The position numbers were made by a program, and so were the translations under genes. DNA of 64,000 nucleotides from Mytilus galloprovincialis (taxonomy: Eukaryota > Mollusca > Bivalvia > Mytilida > Mytilidae). Numbering within the stretch: the first letter of the stretch is position 1; each line of letters begins with the position of its first letter. The stretch is from NCBI RefSeq assembly GCF_965363235.1, contig NC_134849.1:58175122-58239121 (forward strand). Direction: 5' to 3'. The notes beneath the pieces are model-generated. The model saw only the letters and a list, made by a program, of their open reading frames with translations. It made no database searches and had not been told where the DNA came from. Below, piece by piece: positions 10,900 to 22,240 of the stretch.

Positions 10900-11900
10900 A
10901 GGTGATCTATATCATGCAATAAAAGTCTGAAAATAATGCAACAGAAATTATCTAAAGAATTCTTCACGATAATATCATTTGCCGTTTCGGAACACCATCT
11001 ACCGTGTCTCTTAAAATGAGTCTGGTAAACCTAAATTAGCACAAACACTAGCACCTTCAGACCTAAAACTGTGGAACCCATAACGATCAATTTCAAGAAT
11101 AAACGACTGAAAACTTCAATAAAGAGCACGCGCATCCTAAAGAATGACACTGATGTATTCTTTTACGTAAAACATCAACATCTAAACATTTGGTCAAATT
11201 TCGAAAAAATAATTAAATAAAAAAATAAACTCGTCAAAATTGCTAGAAATATCAGCCCAAAAAATAATTCCATGTTTTTCACTTGACACTTAAACGAATG
11301 TGTACGAACAATTAATACTGAATCGCCATCTCTCAATCTGTATACGTCCGTTTTGATATGTAAAATGACAATTGACATATAACGTTCTAGAATAACTTAA
11401 AATAATCACTTCGTCGAATATAAAGCAACTCAGAAACTCGAAAAAGCAATGAAACACATACAAATATTAAATACGCTGATTATACAATTCACCAAAAGAA
11501 AACAAAGCAACCCACATTTTATGCAGTAATTCTACCGAAACAGGCTCTTTTATATTCGTAGGAATAGCCAAGCTACGCTACACATCTTTTAGTAATTAAT
11601 TACTAAAGACGAATTCGTCGGTAAACACGATGATCCAATAAGAGAAGATATCCACTTTAAAGAGTAAAACGGTTGTTCAACTGGACTAATGCAATGTGTC
11701 AATGCATCTAAATATATAGCAACGTAAAAAGCTTTTGCTGGTACAATATAACCATATTCAATTCTGTTTGATGCAGGCCAATTATTCCATCGTAAAAAAG
11801 TCTGATAATATCCTTTTGTAGTAGAAACTGTTCGAGATTCCTACATTAGTTCTGAGAGAAAATTCACTTTCCTAACTGGCGAAGCAGGTAAATCCTGCAG
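10900..11900 (-). mobile_element. Fossil tyrosine-recombinase element (DIRS- or Crypton-like)
   Basis: A minus-strand stretch near 11018-11090 reads as GFHSFRSEGAS, matching the conserved H-x-x-R box of tyrosine recombinases carried by DIRS-like retroelements and Cryptons. Neighbouring minus-strand pieces up to about 11.85 kb resemble the N-terminal helical and middle parts of the same enzyme. The copy is clearly broken in several places and looks old. Which of the two families it came from cannot be decided because no RT or other element part is seen beside it. Confidence 0.55.
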
Positions 11901-12084
11901 TTCTTCCGGAGAGTGCTTGCAAAAATTTATTTGTAATTAAAATAAGAAACATAACTAATTAAAGCAATCTAAAATTATAACTATCAGCTTAGTACTATGC
12001 ATCTAATTATCCGCAAATTTCATATGAAATCCCAACTCAAAAACTAACTGAAATTCAAATTCTAGTAAAGCTAGTAATCTATAC

Positions 12085-12555
12085 CAAGAGATCAAGAGAG
12101 ATCTATCATATACATGCTCACATCAAGGTGATCTATAATACATGCTCACATCAAAGTGATATCTAATACATCAAGGTGATCTATAATACATCAAGGTGAT
12201 CTATATTACATGGTCCCATCAAAGTGATGTCTAATACATCAAGGTGATCTATAATACATCAAGGTGATCTATAATACATGCTCACATCAAAGTGATATCT
12301 AATACATCAAGGTGATCTATAATACATCAAGGTGATCTATGATACATGCTCACATCAAAGTGATATCTAATACATCAAGGTGATCTATAATACATGCTCA
12401 CATCAAAGTGATATCTAATACATCAAGGTGATCTATAATACATCAAGGTGATCTATAATACATCAAGGTGATCTATAATACATGCTCACATCAAAGTGAT
12501 ATATAATACATGCTCATATCAAAGTGATCTATAATACATGCTCACATTAAAGTGA
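12085..12555 (+). repeat. Minisatellite with two interleaved unit types
   Basis: Units of 20 bp (catcaaggtgatctataata) alternate with 28 bp units of the form catgctcacatcaaagtgat + atctaata. About 20 units are visible, ending with diverged forms ('catattaaagtgatctaca'). The shared core is TCAARGTGAT. It is not a CRISPR: the units abut without unique spacers. Confidence 0.85.
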
Positions 12556-12815
12556 TCTACAACTGGATGGAAAATCCATCAATCATTAATGCTAATATGC
12601 AAAATTAATGTTAAATCAACAATGCCAAATATGGCCTTTTTACTCTTACCAGCTATATAAGCATGTTTGTATTAAAGTAGAAATATCCATAAAATTTGTC
12701 ACTTCAGAAATGAAACCATCACCATATGGAAAAGGCTTTAGCCAAAAACCAGCAGAGAGCCAGTATAAAGTTAAAGTACCAACAGTTTAATTTATATCTA
12801 TAATACTAAAATTAC

Positions 12816-13412
12816 GATGTCCAATTTGTCAGCCGTCATCACGTAAAAACGACGAATCAAAGAATTCAGCTTTATATATAACTAATATAGTACAAAGGTG
12901 TAGATTAAAAATTACACCACTCCAGGCCCTTTTGTTTTCCACGTAATTAATATTGCCAATAATTAAGAGGTTCCGGGTCGAGTCCGATACCGATACCAAT
13001 AGTATATTCACCTGTTACCTATTACCTTATCTGTACGTTCCGCATCTAACAGGTGCACCACCAAACGGTGTATTTAGGATTATGCTATATACACGGCTCA
13101 TAATCACAGGGTTGACACTACTAAATTCAATCAGTGTCAAATTGTTTCCTATTGTAGTATTTTAATCAGTAAGACTTTCTAAGATAACAATACGAATACT
13201 AAAAATCTGGACTGAAAATAAGGTGTACATGTATATAGGAACCGTTTTCAATTTGTTAGCGGGCATGACATAAAACAGTGAATCAAATAATTCAACTTTA
13301 TTTATAACTAACATAGGACAATGCTGTTGATTAAAAATTACTCCATTCCAGGACCTTTTGTTATCCAAATAATTAATATTACCAATAATTGATAAGTTCC
13401 AGTTCGACGGGT
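12816..13412 (+). repeat. Two ~165 bp diverged direct repeats, ~430 bp apart
   Basis: 'gtccaatttgtcagccgtca' through 'gccaataattaagaggttcc' (12818-12975) is paralleled by 'ttcaatttgttagcgggcat' through 'accaataattgataagttcc' (13248-13400). Similarity persists across the whole length with many substitutions, so the duplication is old. Open frames inside shadow each other. Confidence 0.65.
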
Positions 13413-13539
13413 TCAAACAGAAAGATTTGAAAGCAGAGAAAACTGTGTATCTTATTATCGGCATGACTTTATCAGATAAAAAATAATACTAAAATAAGGC
13501 TTGCGAATCTTGTCTCACACAATTGACTTTTGTGTCTTA

Positions 13540-14050
13540 ATTTCCATATCAGGTATGTGATACAGACTTGTTTTATGAGAACTTCAATTTTGTGATGACA
13601 AAATTCATTTTTGTGGACAAAATTCATTTTTGTAGACAAAATTCATTTTTGTCATGTCAAAAGTCAATTATGTCAAAAAGGTATGCAAATATAAACTTAT
13701 TTGCACTTTTTTGAGACAAAATTGACTTTTGTGGGACAAAACTCAATTTTGTGTGACAAAATTTAAATTTGTCAATTTTGTCTCACAAAAGTCAAGTTTG
13801 TCTCACAAATTTCGATTTTGTATGCAAATTAGTTCACAGAATCCAAACTAAACTAATTTGCATACAAAATTGACTTTTGTCGCCCAATTTTCAAATAAGG
13901 TAATAAAAGTCAAGTCTGTGATAAAAAAATGAATTTTGTCATGTAACTTTTGTCCACTGAAAGATAATTTTGTATGACAAAATTTTAAATTTGTAGTCTG
14001 ATACAAATTTTGTTAAACTGAACTCATTTTTGTTGAACAAAACTTACAAG
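13540..14050. repeat. Degenerate array of ACAAAATTGACTTTTGT quasi-palindromes
   Basis: About 20 words of the form ACAAAATTSACTTTTGT or GACAAAATTCATTTTTGT and their complements occur in ~500 bp, at irregular spacing and in both orientations. Each word is nearly self-complementary. A larger inverted pair ('atgcaaattagtt' / 'aactaatttgcat') sits at 13819-13867. No coding capacity. Confidence 0.75.
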
Positions 14051-14280
14051 AGTCCCATTCAGAGCCCCGTACGTTCAACATAGTCACCAAATTTTTAATC
14101 ATTTTGTGAGAGAACGTCATCTTTATAGCGGACAGTAAAGTTAAAGCATAATACTAACTTATTATCTTTTTCCTAAGAAGTTACTGTATTAAGTCAGCCT
14201 CCAAATAATAAAGAAACAAGTCGGCAAGAAGAGGTGCCCAATTGCTTCCCATGGTAAAGCCGCTACAAGTTAGAGGTTAA
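14050..14280 (-). mobile_element. RT fragment of the Penelope-like element
   Basis: 'acgttcaacatagtcaccaa' and 'aacaagtcggcaagaagagg' match the minus-strand copy at 15530-15700. This is a short broken piece. Confidence 0.55.
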
Positions 14281-14284
14281 GATA

Positions 14285-14445
14285 ACTTTATATTCAGGTT
14301 TAATCGACCCTTTCCTACATATGAAAATGCCTGTAATAAGACAGTTGTTATTCATTCGTTTGATATGTTTGAACTTTTAATTACGAACGTTCCATTTTGA
14401 ATTTTGCTCGGAGTTTGGTATTATTGTTATTTTACTTCTAACTAC
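14285..14445 (+). repeat. Dispersed repeat B, partial copy
   Basis: 'atatgaaaatgcctgtaata', 'ttcattcgtttgatatgttt' and 'ttccattttgaattttgctc' match repeat B at 58830-58950. Confidence 0.6.
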
Positions 14446-14769
14446 CTGTTGAACTAGTCAAAAGAATACAATATTTTGTATTCCCCAGTCATTTATTGGG
14501 GATCTGTTTGATCACGTAGGAAGCAGAATATCTGGGGATTTCATTTGTTCAGAAATGTATTGATTGCAGGATGTTACTGTATGTGTACATTTTCTGAACT
14601 CTCTGGCGTTATGCTTCTTTAGTCATGTTTTCGTGGGTTTGGCTTTTATCAAAATGTTTATCGTAAGTATATATTTTTGTTATCTAATTGTTCGTTTCTA
14701 TGAATGTTGTATTGCTGTTTGTTTTTTGTTGTGTACCTCTTATAGTTGATGTGTTTTCTCTAAATTGAT

Positions 14770-14815
14770 CAATGACTTTTGAACAGCGGTATACTACTGT
14801 TGCTTTTACTTATAC
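14770..14815 (-). repeat. Short fragment of dispersed repeat A
   Basis: 'cttttgaacagcggtatact' and 'actgttgcttttac' are the reverse complement of the start of repeat A. A similar fragment lies at 32048-32085. Confidence 0.5.
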
Positions 14816-14924
14816 TCTTCGCACAATTTTTTGTCTAGTATTGTTTGCATTTCAAATATCATTAAAAAGAAATCGAGATTCTATTAAACTGGACAAAATA
14901 CTTCAGCAGTGTTGTACTGATAAA

Positions 14925-15121
14925 TACTGTAAATTCATAAATTATTGCGAAGTTTTTATTACTGGGAAAAAATGCGACGAGGCTGTAATCGCAATAATTT
15001 GAAAGTTGTACATGAATTAAACAGGGATTTTTCTCAATAAAGCAAAAATTAAAATCGCACCAAAGTCTAAAATGACAAAGTCGCAAAAATAAATGCACGC
15101 AATAATATCTGAATTTACATA
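14925..15121. mobile_element. MITE-like element with ~25 bp terminal inverted repeats
   Basis: Left end TACTGTAAATTCATAAATTA plus TTGCG; right end, reverse complemented, TATGTAAATTCAGATATTAT plus TGCG. The ~197 bp body has no coding capacity. A solo left end occurs at 18408-18455. Confidence 0.6.
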
Positions 15122-15229
15122 AATCAATACTAATTTTCATGGGTGTGATGATAATGAATTCAGCTCTAACAACACACGTGTACAACGCCAAGTTTAATAT
15201 GTTTGCCTGTTCCAAATAGACTCAAATGT

Positions 15230-15315
15230 TACCAAAATTAAATTTGTGTATACCAGACGCGTTTTGTCCTCAGCAGTGGCGCTCGAATACAAAGTTATAA
15301 GTCCAAAAAAGTGTC
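15230..15315 (+). repeat. Fragment of dispersed repeat D
   Basis: 'accagacgcgttttgtcctc' and 'agtggcgctcgaatacaaag' match the start of repeat D. Confidence 0.5.
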
Positions 15316-15464
15316 CACCTGAACTGTTTTTCTCAGAACTAAAGTATCAAATGTGGACATAATTTTATAGCAACATTTATGAAATAATTTCGTATCATAA
15401 TAAATAAAAAAATCAGCTATATAAAACAAATCTATTTTTTTATGTATCAAATTTAATTTCAAAT

Positions 15465-17310
15465 TGTAGTTTTATCGGTCAATGTTCACAAGCACCTGAT
15501 GCACAAACTCCTTTATCTCTAGTTCGATAGGATATATTCCTTCAAGATAGTCACTAAATATTGTATGATTTAGTGACAGAACATCATCTATATAGCGGAA
15601 CGTAAAGTTAAAGGATATTACTAACTTCTTATCTTTCTTCTTAAGAAGTTTCTGTATGAAGCCAGCCGCATAAACAAGTCGGCAAGAAGAGGGGACACAA
15701 TTGGTTCTCATTGGAATTCCGACAGTCTGTTAAAAAACACGTCCTCCAAACGTAACAAATATGTTGTCAATCAAGAAATCAAGCATCTTAATAATGTCAG
15801 TTTCAGAGAATTTTTTGTTTGAATCAGAGTGATTCTTTACAAAGTAGGATTTCTCCCTCGCAAATACAAAGGTACTTGTATCTACGTTCGCCATTCTTTT
15901 TAACGAAACAAAGTAATAGCATCTCTTTCAATTTGTTTTTAGTTTGGAATGGGGAATACTTGCGTTAAGTGTAGAAAGTCAAATGTTTTAATACTATTGC
16001 AAGATGAGAGAGTCTTAGGTTGTATGTTCTCTAAAAGATCTTTGAAATTATTTAGTATCCACATCTGATTCACGCCACCTCTAGAATAGGCAGTTTCACG
16101 ATAACTTTAGAGCCCGGCTTTGATTGATGATAAAACTGATGTTAATAATTTAGAAAGAGGTTTCGTGGAGCACTTGGAAGACCAAACAGTATACCGTTGT
16201 TTGTAAGGACACTTATGTAGTTTAGGTATCCAATACAGTGATGAAAGATCCAGTTCTTCATCTTTGATTGAAATTCTAAAGGAACATAGAACAGACCTAT
16301 GATTATCCAGGATTTCGTCTTTGGTAAGTGTCGTAAGTGTTCATGTTGAGTTTCCAAGTGAATTGTCAATACCTAATTCATGTATCGAGCAGTTTATGTA
16401 ATGATATTTACACACAAAAACGATGTTGTTTGGGGCTTTATCTTCGGGAACAACAACATATTTGTCATGAAGGTAGAACAAGTGTGTTGCAACATTTGAG
16501 TCTTTAAAGATTGATGTAGCATGAGTATTGATAGACCCATTTAGTTTCTTAACTCAGATTTGTATCAACGACCTCACAACCTTAATCCATTCGGAAAAAG
16601 TATCTTCGTCTTCTTTCTCGCGTTCAGTCCATTGCCTGGCATAATCCTCAACTGAATCTATCAGTATTTTGAAATTGTATTTCCAATTGATGGATTTCGG
16701 CTCACGACATTTCGAACATTTTGATAACAAATTTCGCAGGGAAGTGTTATTGACAATGTTGAGGTGTCCGTTACTTACGTGACCTTACGTAGCTACCCGG
16801 ATTATATGTGAATCGGGAACTAGTACAGGTTCAATCAGGAGGTTTAGACCTAAAGTCGCAATGTTGAGATCCTGCAAAACGAGTTTGTAATTGAAAATTT
16901 TAGGTGCAATTGGTTTGGTATAGGTATAAGAAATTATTGGTACAGACTGATCTTTAGGATAAGGAGGTATTTTCGACTGAGCTAATTTATGACGCAGGAT
17001 ATCGCATAAGTTGATGCCATCGAGACCTTTGTTGGCAAAGGAAAGTTTAAGAAAAGATCTTTCCTTTTGTTCATCTTTTCCAATGTGAACTGGTTTGAAA
17101 AGTCTGTTACTTGCAATATCCGGAATGATAGCTGTAAGTTTTTATTGGTTTGAATGAGGGTTTGAAACAGTGGTTTCCAAAAATAAATTGAATAGAGAAT
17201 GAAGTTTTGAAAAGGATAATGAAAAAAGTTTCGTGCGAATGTGATGAATACCTGAAATTTGCATTCCAAAGTGTTTTTTTTTAAATAGAAGAACAATTTA
17301 TAAGGCACTA
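15465..17310 (-). mobile_element. Broken Penelope-like reverse-transcriptase element, long copy
   Basis: Read on the minus strand, separate pieces resemble one reverse transcriptase: the catalytic FRYIDDVLSLNH stretch near 15560-15600, an IPKLHK-like region near 16180-16230, and upstream parts to about 17.3 kb. The YIDD box and the residues around it suggest a Penelope-like RT; no GIY-YIG endonuclease is seen. The copy carries many breaks and is a fossil. Family assignment is from motif memory. Confidence 0.6.
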
Positions 17311-17519
17311 CAACGGGAAACGATATTTTGGTCCGTTGGTGATGCTGGTATTTTCATTGAAGCAACATCATCAGTGTCAGTGCAGAAAATTGATGACTAA
17401 AATTAATGTCAAAACACGTCTCTTCATTTTTCTATGAACTCACCTTACATTATGCCAAGACCTTGTTGATAAATTTTCTGTATCAACTTCGCAAATAGTT
17501 AATGAGTGTCAAAAACAAT

Positions 17520-17960
17520 ATGTTCTAGGTGATGATGTTGTTTGTAATCTTAAATATGTGTTATATTATTCTTTTATTTATCTTTGTACTGTTTTTGGTA
17601 ATATACGTTAGGTGTGGCTCGTTACTCATGCATCTCACCAATATATTGTTGTGCTGTGATAATTTTTCATTTTCTTGTCTTCCTTTTTCGCTAAAATGGT
17701 TTATCTATAAGCCATTCCGTTTTTCTTTGTTGGCATATTTTAATGTTTTTATAGAGATAAAGAGTATAACACTATGTACACTGCTGTACACCATATTAAT
17801 AAAATGTGTACCTTTATTGTTGTCTGTTGTTATCACATATTCGACTATCATACATGTGAGAGGTTAAGCTAGTTATAAAACCAAGCTTCATCCACTATTT
17901 TCTTAGTTAGAAAATGACTGTACCAAGTCAAGAATATTACTATAAAATTTAATTAACAGA
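17520..17960 (+). repeat. Dispersed repeat B, long copy
   Basis: Contains 'cattccgtttttctttgttg', 'gactatcatacatgtgagag', 'gttaagctagttataaaacc' and 'gactgtaccaagtcaagaat', in the order expected for repeat B. The 112-residue frame here is hydrophobic only because of T-rich sequence; I do not support it as a gene. Confidence 0.65.
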
Positions 17961-18110
17961 AGGTACATTATTTCCATGAGTTATAAAGTATGTTAAAACT
18001 TTTTCAAATTACCGAGTTTGATTTAAAATGTATCTATGTTTATCGGTAATATAAGAAGAGACATATGTTATTCAAACTCGTGACAATCAGTAACAGTTAA
18101 GAATTTGAAT

Positions 18111-18215
18111 TTACTTATTTGTCATTTCTTATGGGCTGATGAAATTTACTTATTTGTCATTTCTTATGGGCTGATGAAATTTACTTATTTGTCATTTCTT
18201 ATGGGCTGATGAAAT
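18111..18215 (+). repeat. Tandem repeat, 3 x 35 bp
   Basis: Unit 'ttacttatttgtcatttctt' + 'atgggctgatgaaat' is repeated three times exactly (18111, 18146, 18181), then decays. Near identity of units suggests recent expansion. Confidence 0.95.
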
Positions 18216-18407
18216 TTATTGATTTATGTTAATTAATTGGCAACATCCAGTGTTTATATAAAGGTAAATACAAACGAGGAAGTGTTCATACTAAACAACC
18301 ATTATACATGTTATAATCAAGGTAAGCCTTTTAATCGTTTACATGTTTTATTACGACTTCTTTCAACATACAGAAAAAAACATTTATGTTATGAAGTTAC
18401 ACATAGT

Positions 18408-18455
18408 ACTGTAAATTCAGAAGTTATTGTGAGGTTTTTATTATTGTAAATAATA
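18408..18455 (+). repeat. Solo end of the 14925-15121 MITE family
   Basis: 'tactgtaaattcagaagtta' and 'gaggtttttattattg' match the left terminus of the MITE, without a partner end nearby. Confidence 0.5.
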
Positions 18456-18679
18456 TGACCGATCGGCGATCGCCAACATTTTAAATAATCTTCTTTCAAT
18501 CTCCCCTGAACATCTCCAATTGGTGATTGATTTGTCTCCCTTAAACCACCTGTGTTATCTTAATTTCATAAAGTTTGATTAATGTATCTATGTTTATCGG
18601 TAATAAACCAGTGACAATCAGTAACAATCATCAATAGAAATTAAGTTAAACTGTCCCTCTGGTATCTTTCGTCTCACTT

Positions 18680-20500
18680 TTGCTGGTAAGAGCCTCTAGT
18701 TTTTATTAAAATTTTAATTATACTCTAACATTCTTTTTGATGTCTCGTACTGTTTGTTTTAAATGTCTAATTGGAGGTCGTATCTCAATTTCAGGGCGGC
18801 GACAACATTGACAGGTTCTGTAGCGTAATTTGTAATGGGGTAAATTCAGTAAAAAATCTCTCATTAACTTTAATGTAAACCTACATGTTCAATAAAATTC
18901 ATAACTTTTTTACCTTTACAAATTAGAAGCTTTCATATTTCATTCATTAAAGTACAAATATAGCCCCATATTTTGCAACCATCAAAACATAGGGTCATGC
19001 GGCATTTTCGGGCCTTCCACATGGCTTTGTTTACAAACACTGTAGTTTCGCACTTAATTCCTACAATGACCCCATCACTTTTCAATCCTGTTTTAAAAAA
19101 AATTAAATCCATTCAGCATTATTTAATTAATTTTTTTAACCTCAGATTTGATCCATCTAATCAAAAATATATAATTGAAAAATTTATCTACCAATCATTG
19201 CAGCACAGGTCTTCATTTCTATACTAAAAGCTCTACCTTAAATGGGCGGTTCCTGATGACGTATATTTATATACTGAATGTACCCCTTTAGCATGAGTTT
19301 CATTTCGGCGTAAAGTGGTTGTTACTGGCTTTACTATTGGTTCCCTGTTTGTTTAGTGCTAGTAGTTGACTTTGGTGGTAGCGTTAGTTTAAACATATTT
19401 ATTTTCACAATGGTGAATTTAATTTTTTCTCAACTTAGCTTGTATGCATCAAAGGACTCAAAAGCCAAACCTGAATTACTCCAGTTCATAATGATTTAAT
19501 AAACTTTAATACTTCATTTGTTTTGCTTCGACGCTAAATACATAAATAAATTACCCAAACTGGACCTCGCTGTACGCTAACCTTCACGTAATCGAATAAT
19601 ACGTAAAATGTAAAAACAAATACAGGTAATATTAATTGATTATATCTCTATTAGAGAATTTGTATTATTCACGTATCAGGATACGTGCACGGATCGACGT
19701 ATACGTATCGAACAGATTTGTTTACAATAATGATTTTACCCCGATCTCAATTAAAATAAAATGCATTATATAAGATTTTCATCGGGACCAACTTGACTTT
19801 ATTTATCCTTTCCTCATATACGTGTTATACGATATGTCGATACGAATACGCCAGCAAATACTTGATTAATGCAAATGCTCTATTTAGCACATCATAACAA
19901 CGTCTCTACCAATTAAATTCCGCTTATTTGTCTTCTCATTTACAAAGTACTTCCTTACTACACACAAATGACCTCAAGTTAAGATTTCATTTTATCGCAT
20001 TTAAGATTTTAAATAAAAAATCCCACTGGCTTTGTTGAAATATAATTCTGTGTTTCAAATTTAATTAAATAGTTTGTGATAAGTTTAAACATTACGTATT
20101 AAATATCATGTTATTCAAATGTTTTTTTTTTCATTAACAAAAAAGTAAGAAATATGATTCTTTATATCCTGAGTAGAGTACCACGCTATCTTAAAATTGT
20201 GGTGATTTCTCATAAATGCAATTAATTTGTACACAAACAAACAAGTGTGTACTATGAAACATTGTGAAGTATAATTAAGTGATGATGATTTTTTTTAACA
20301 TTCTAAAGGAACTCTATTTCGTCATGAATGATTGATTGGAAGCTTAATAGCCAATGTCAAATAGTTCATGCATGACAAAACATGATGTCATAAATTGAAG
20401 GGAAAGGAAATGAGCCAATAATGTATAAATATTTTCATATTCTGAAAAATCTTTTAGTTTTTATTTTGAAATGAATAATAAAAAAATCACCTTCGATCTA
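18680..20500. other. No recognisable gene
   Basis: AT-rich sequence with small open frames (for example 18973-19227, 84 residues) that show no domain or splice support. Confidence 0.45.
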
Positions 20501-20519
20501 TTGGTAGTTGTTTTGTAAT

Positions 20520-21410
20520 GCATATGTGCAAAACTATCTGTGGGGACAAACTATCTATATGTTTCAAATTTATTATAATACAAGTTCAAAATTTGGTGAC
20601 TATGTGGAACGCATCTATCCAATCGAACTAGAGATAAAGGATACTACAGATACAGTTAAGTCGGCTTCATATCTTGACTTACATCTAGAAATTGACAATG
20701 AGGGTCGGTTGAAAACAAAAGTTTACGACAAAAGAGATGATTTCAGCTTTCCAATTGTGAACTTTCCATTTTTAAGTAGCAACATTCCAGCAGCACCTGC
20801 ATACGGGGTATATATCTCCCAATTGATACGATATTCCCGTGCTTGCATTTCCTATCATGATTTTCTTGATAGAGGTTTGCTGCTCACAAGGAAGCTATTA
20901 AACCAAGAGTTCCAAATGGTGAAGTTGAAATCATCCCTTCGCAAATTTTACGGACGCCATCACGAGTTTGTTGACCGTTATGTAATAACCGTTTCACAAA
21001 TGATATCGGATATGTTCCTTACGTTGTAATTACAATCCCCTTCCCTTTTATGAATATGACCTACCGAATTATACTATTTACCGGATTTGTAATCACATTA
21101 TCAACACGACGGGTGCCACATGTGGAGCAGGATCTGCCTACCCTTCCGGATCACCTGAGATCACCCCTAGTTTTTGGTGGGGTTCGTGTTGTTTATTCTT
21201 TAGTTTTCTATGTTGTGTCATGTGTACTATTGTTTTTCAGTTTGTCTTTTTCAGTTTTAGCCATGGCGTTGTCAGTTTGTTTTAGATTTATGAGTTTGAC
21301 TGTCCCTTTGGTATCTTTTGTCCCTCTTTTTGTACTGTGTAACTGAAAATTGTTTTCAAAGCAAATGAAGCTTCCACTGCAATGTAATTCCTGTCTGATT
21401 TTGGGCATTT
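20520..21410 (+). mobile_element. Penelope-like RT element, 3' half of RT plus 3' tail
   Basis: An open stretch of 173 residues (20508-21029) retains the C-terminal part of a reverse transcriptase: YPIELEIKDTTDT, SYLDLHLEIDNEG, YDKRDDFSFPIVNF and PAYGVYISQLIRYSRA are strongly element-like. It is followed by the T-rich 3' tail that also occurs at 1620, 9790 and 47255. The 5' half is missing, so the copy is truncated, though this part looks better preserved than the others in the window. Confidence 0.75.
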
Positions 21411-21545
21411 TTAGTCATCCTACCACGTTAAGAAGTGTAAGGTAACCTACATGTATACATGTAATTGTTAACTGTTATGTAATTTGGTTTCTGGTGGAGA
21501 GTTGTCTCATTGGAAATCATACCACATCTTCCTATGTTTATACAT
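21410..21545 (+). repeat. Dispersed tail repeat
   Basis: 'ttctggtggagagttgtctc' and 'attggaaatcataccacatc' form a block I recognise as widely dispersed in mussel DNA. It directly follows the RT element tail and may be part of it. Confidence 0.45.
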
Positions 21546-21984
21546 GTAGTAAAACCCCGCTTAATGTCAATATACATACTTACACAAGCAGCTACAATCT
21601 TTTCATCTGGAGCCATGGCCTTTTAAAATTACATATTTCACAATGATACTAGTGAGCAGATTAAGAAACAAAATAACTTCGTTAATGAACTCCTTTTTAC
21701 AAACAAAGTACTTAACCAATATAAATAATGATAAACCAAATAAAATATAAGTTTGAGCTGTAAATATGTGCTTAAATGGATAGTATATGAAAAGGTATAT
21801 CATTTAAAATAAAGAGTTCGGATTAAAACCCTAGCTCTTAATGGCATCGTCAATACCTTTTCATAGACTGACCGACACATATATATTGTTTCCAGATCCA
21901 ATTTACCAATACATAAGACGAGAATATAGTACACAGATGTCGAATTCGAACTATAATTTTCAATGAACCGTAAAATTGTTCAAA

Positions 21985-22185
21985 ACTCAAGTTTGACATT
22001 AAAATTCGAAAAATCATATCATAGGAAAATGTTTAAAGTTGATTGGATTTCAATCTCATCAAAAACTACCAAAAAAACAAAAAAACTTAAACCTGAAGCG
22101 GGACAGACCGACGGACGGACGAACGGTACAACAAAAGGACGGACTAAAATGCACAGACCGAAAAACATAATGTCTACGAATAGAA
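21985..22185 (+). repeat. GACGGAC-rich dispersed module
   Basis: 'aaaactaccaaaaaaac', 'cctgaagcgggacagaccga' and a run of GACGGAC/GAACG words, then 'gcacagaccgaaaaacataa'. A second GACGGAC-rich module occurs at 43285-43380. It abuts the start of the large array. Confidence 0.6.
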
Positions 22186-22193
22186 CATTTAAA

Positions 22194-22240
22194 CTAGATT
22201 TGCCATTGCAAGCAATAGCGGATGGCACCCTTCTCGTATT
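22194..22240 (+). repeat. Array unit head 1 (type B)
   Basis: CTAGATTTGCCATTGCAAGC then AATAGCGGATGGCACCC: a stem ATTGC/GCAAT around AA. First and most diverged head; the array starts here. Confidence 0.7.

Noticed and set aside
12085-12555. Regular short repeats resembling a CRISPR array
   Set aside because: Units abut without unique spacers, and the rest of the window is clearly eukaryotic.
14564-15002. Hydrophobic plus-strand frames near 14.6-15.0 kb
   Set aside because: T-rich sequence overlapping a repeat A fragment and a MITE; no domain recognised.
17529-17867. 112-residue hydrophobic frame that could pass for a membrane protein
   Set aside because: It coincides with a long copy of dispersed repeat B; the hydrophobicity reflects T-rich codons.
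21428-21616. Minus-strand frame starting MAPDEKIVAACVSMYIDIKR
   Set aside because: The opening looks protein-like but the rest runs into a dispersed repeat, and no convincing donor or partner exon was found.
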